Shown here: positions 62,753 through 64,000 of the stretch, in pieces
Numbering within the stretch: position 1 is the stretch's first letter
Layout: every line of letters begins with the position of its first letter
Origin: Massilia sp. Root335
GTDB taxonomy: Bacteria > Pseudomonadota > Gammaproteobacteria > Burkholderiales > Burkholderiaceae_D
NCBI RefSeq assembly: GCF_001425685.1
Contig: NZ_LMCY01000062.1
Span: 35,927-99,926 of the forward strand
Direction: 5' to 3'
DNA length: 64,000 bases
Made by a program: the position numbers and the translations under genes
The notes under the pieces: generated by a model
Told to the model about the DNA's origin: nothing
Databases searched by the model: none
What the model saw: the letters and a program-made list of their open reading frames with translations, nothing else

Positions 62753-64000
62753 TCAGGCCGCGCGCTGTTCGCCCTGTTCCGCGCTGAGCGCCAGCTGGCG
62801 GTTCACGGCGGACAGCACGGCCTTGAACGACGCGGTGACGATATTGCTGTCGATGGCGGCGCCGAACAGGGTCGGGCCGTTCGCGAGGCGCAGCTCGACG
62901 TAGCAGGCGGCGCGCGCGTCGGCGCCGGAGCCGATCGAGTGCTCGTGGTAGTCCATCAGGCGGATGTCCAGGCCGAGCGCGTTGACGAAGGCGTCGATCG
63001 GACCGTTGCCGCTGCCCTGGTGCGGTTCCGTCACGCGGTTGTGCTGCACGGTCGTGTCGATCTGCACGCGCTCCTCGCCCTCGCTGTTCTCGACCAGGCG
63101 GTGCGAGACGTAGCGGTAGGCGGCGTTGTCCTGGTTGAAGTACTCGCGGTCGAACAGCGCGTGGATGTCGGCGGCGGCCACTTCGCGGCCGGTGGCGTCG
63201 GCATGCTTCTGCACGACGCGCGAGAACTCGATCTGCAGGCGGCGCGGCAATTCGAGGCCGTATTCCTGTTCGAGCAGGTAGGCCATGCCGCCCTTGCCGG
63301 ACTGGCTGTTCACGCGGATCACGGCATCGTAGCTGCGGCCCAGGTCGGCCGGGTCGATCGGCAGATACGGCACTTCCCAGATGGCGTCGGCCTGCTGCTT
63401 GGCGAAGCCCTTCTTGATCGCGTCCTGGTGCGAACCGGAGAATGCGGTGAACACGAGGTCGCCGACGTACGGGTGGCGCGGGTGCACGGGGATCTGGTTG
63501 CATTCCTCGACCAGCTGGCGGACGCTGTCGATGTCCGAGAAGTCCAGGCCCGGGTGCACGCCCTGCGTGTAGAGGTTCAATGCCAGGGTGACCAGGTCGA
63601 CGTTGCCGGTGCGCTCGCCGTTGCCGAACAGGCAGCCTTCGACGCGGTCGGCGCCGGCCATCACGGCCAGTTCGGCGGCGGCGACGGCCGTGCCGCGGTC
63701 ATTGTGCGGGTGCACGCTGATCACGAGGTGCTCGCGCTGGTTCAGGTTACGGCACATCCACTCGATCTGGTCGGCGTAGACGTTCGGCGTCGCCGCTTCC
63801 ACGGTCGACGGCAGGTTGACGATCACCTTGTTGTCGGCGCTCGGCTGCCACACGTCGACGACGGCGTCGACGATGCGCTTGGAGAAATCGAGTTCCGTCG
63901 TCGAGAACGATTCCGGCGAATACTCGAGGCCCCATTTCGTGTCCGGATGCTGCGCGACCAGTTCCTTGACCAGCTTCGTGCCGTTCACGGCGATCTGCAG
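62753..64000 (-). CDS. leuA: 2-isopropylmalate synthase, C-terminal part (5' end off the window)
   Basis: At least 415 codons are visible; the gene enters from the right edge. It is the yeast/actinobacterial (LeuA type 2) form: [60 protein letters not shown] (metal-binding HxH), [20 protein letters not shown] and GHHQ-like [20 protein letters not shown]. The C-terminal regulatory domain for leucine is present ([29 protein letters not shown]). It makes 2-isopropylmalate from 2-oxoisovalerate and acetyl-CoA, the first step of leucine synthesis. It looks intact to its stop. Confidence 0.95.
   Translation of the reverse strand: MQIAVNGTKLVKELVAQHPDTKWGLEYSPESFSTTELDFSKRIVDAVVDVWQPSADNKVIVNLPSTVEAATPNVYADQIEWMCRNLNQREHLVISVHPHNDRGTAVAAAELAVMAGADRVEGCLFGNGERTGNVDLVTLALNLYTQGVHPGLDFSDIDSVRQLVEECNQIPVHPRHPYVGDLVFTAFSGSHQDAIKKGFAKQQADAIWEVPYLPIDPADLGRSYDAVIRVNSQSGKGGMAYLLEQEYGLELPRRLQIEFSRVVQKHADATGREVAAADIHALFDREYFNQDNAAYRYVSHRLVENSEGEERVQIDTTVQHNRVTEPHQGSGNGPIDAFVNALGLDIRLMDYHEHSIGSGADARAACYVELRLANGPTLFGAAIDSNIVTASFKAVLSAVNRQLALSAEQGEQRAA

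Overview
The window comes from a high-GC betaproteobacterium. Coding style, the egtD-egtB pair, the yeast/actinobacterial-type leuA and the many c-di-GMP genes point to the Oxalobacteraceae (Massilia/Telluria/Duganella group). The genus is an inference and no rRNA gene is present to confirm it.

Region 1, about 1-30.7 kb, minus strand: one long operon for a hybrid NRPS/PKS product. In transcription order it holds a PvdQ-like secreted acylase, a two-module NRPS with an N-terminal condensation domain (C-A-T-C-A[Asp]-T), a SyrP/TauD-like Fe(II)/2-oxoglutarate hydroxylase, a four-module NRPS (docking domain, then C-A-T four times), a PKS-NRPS (KS-AT-T-C-A remnant-T-E-C), and the start of another NRPS gene that opens with an A domain and leaves the window. 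No thioesterase is seen, so the line continues to the left. An exact aspartate specificity code next to the hydroxylase suggests beta-hydroxyaspartate. The N-terminal C domain plus acylase suggests an N-acylated precursor that is later deacylated. Two of the eight modules that should select an amino acid cannot do so by sequence: the first A domain of the 4252-residue protein has lost its core motifs, and the A domain of the PKS-NRPS has lost its whole N-terminal part.

Region 2, about 30.7-38.8 kb: an AT-rich intergenic region with a 23-24 bp tandem repeat array, then a TonB-dependent receptor and a full-length class I lanthipeptide dehydratase (LanB) on the plus strand. Convergent to them are an unlisted 50-residue precursor peptide with its own Shine-Dalgarno site and terminator, and a 2-oxoglutarate/Fe(II) oxygenase-like protein. 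I read this as a small RiPP locus and as the best candidate for an undescribed system here. No LanC, transporter or leader protease is in the window.

Region 3, about 39.3-64 kb: ordinary chromosome. It holds cell-wall enzymes (M23 peptidase, L,D-transpeptidase), a ferredoxin, an esterase, several very small proteins, two GGDEF proteins (one with EAL, one with a broken GGDEF motif), a methyltransferase/spermidine-synthase-like protein, a Ppx/GppA protein, a coupled signalling set (periplasmic binding protein, hybrid histidine kinase, HD-GYP regulator), a histone H1-like protein, a small HTH regulator, an orphan LolD-like ATPase, an ergothioneine operon that runs into a YihY-type membrane protein and a glycosyltransferase-like protein, and the 3' part of leuA. 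Palindromic GGTGGGCAC elements occur at two places.
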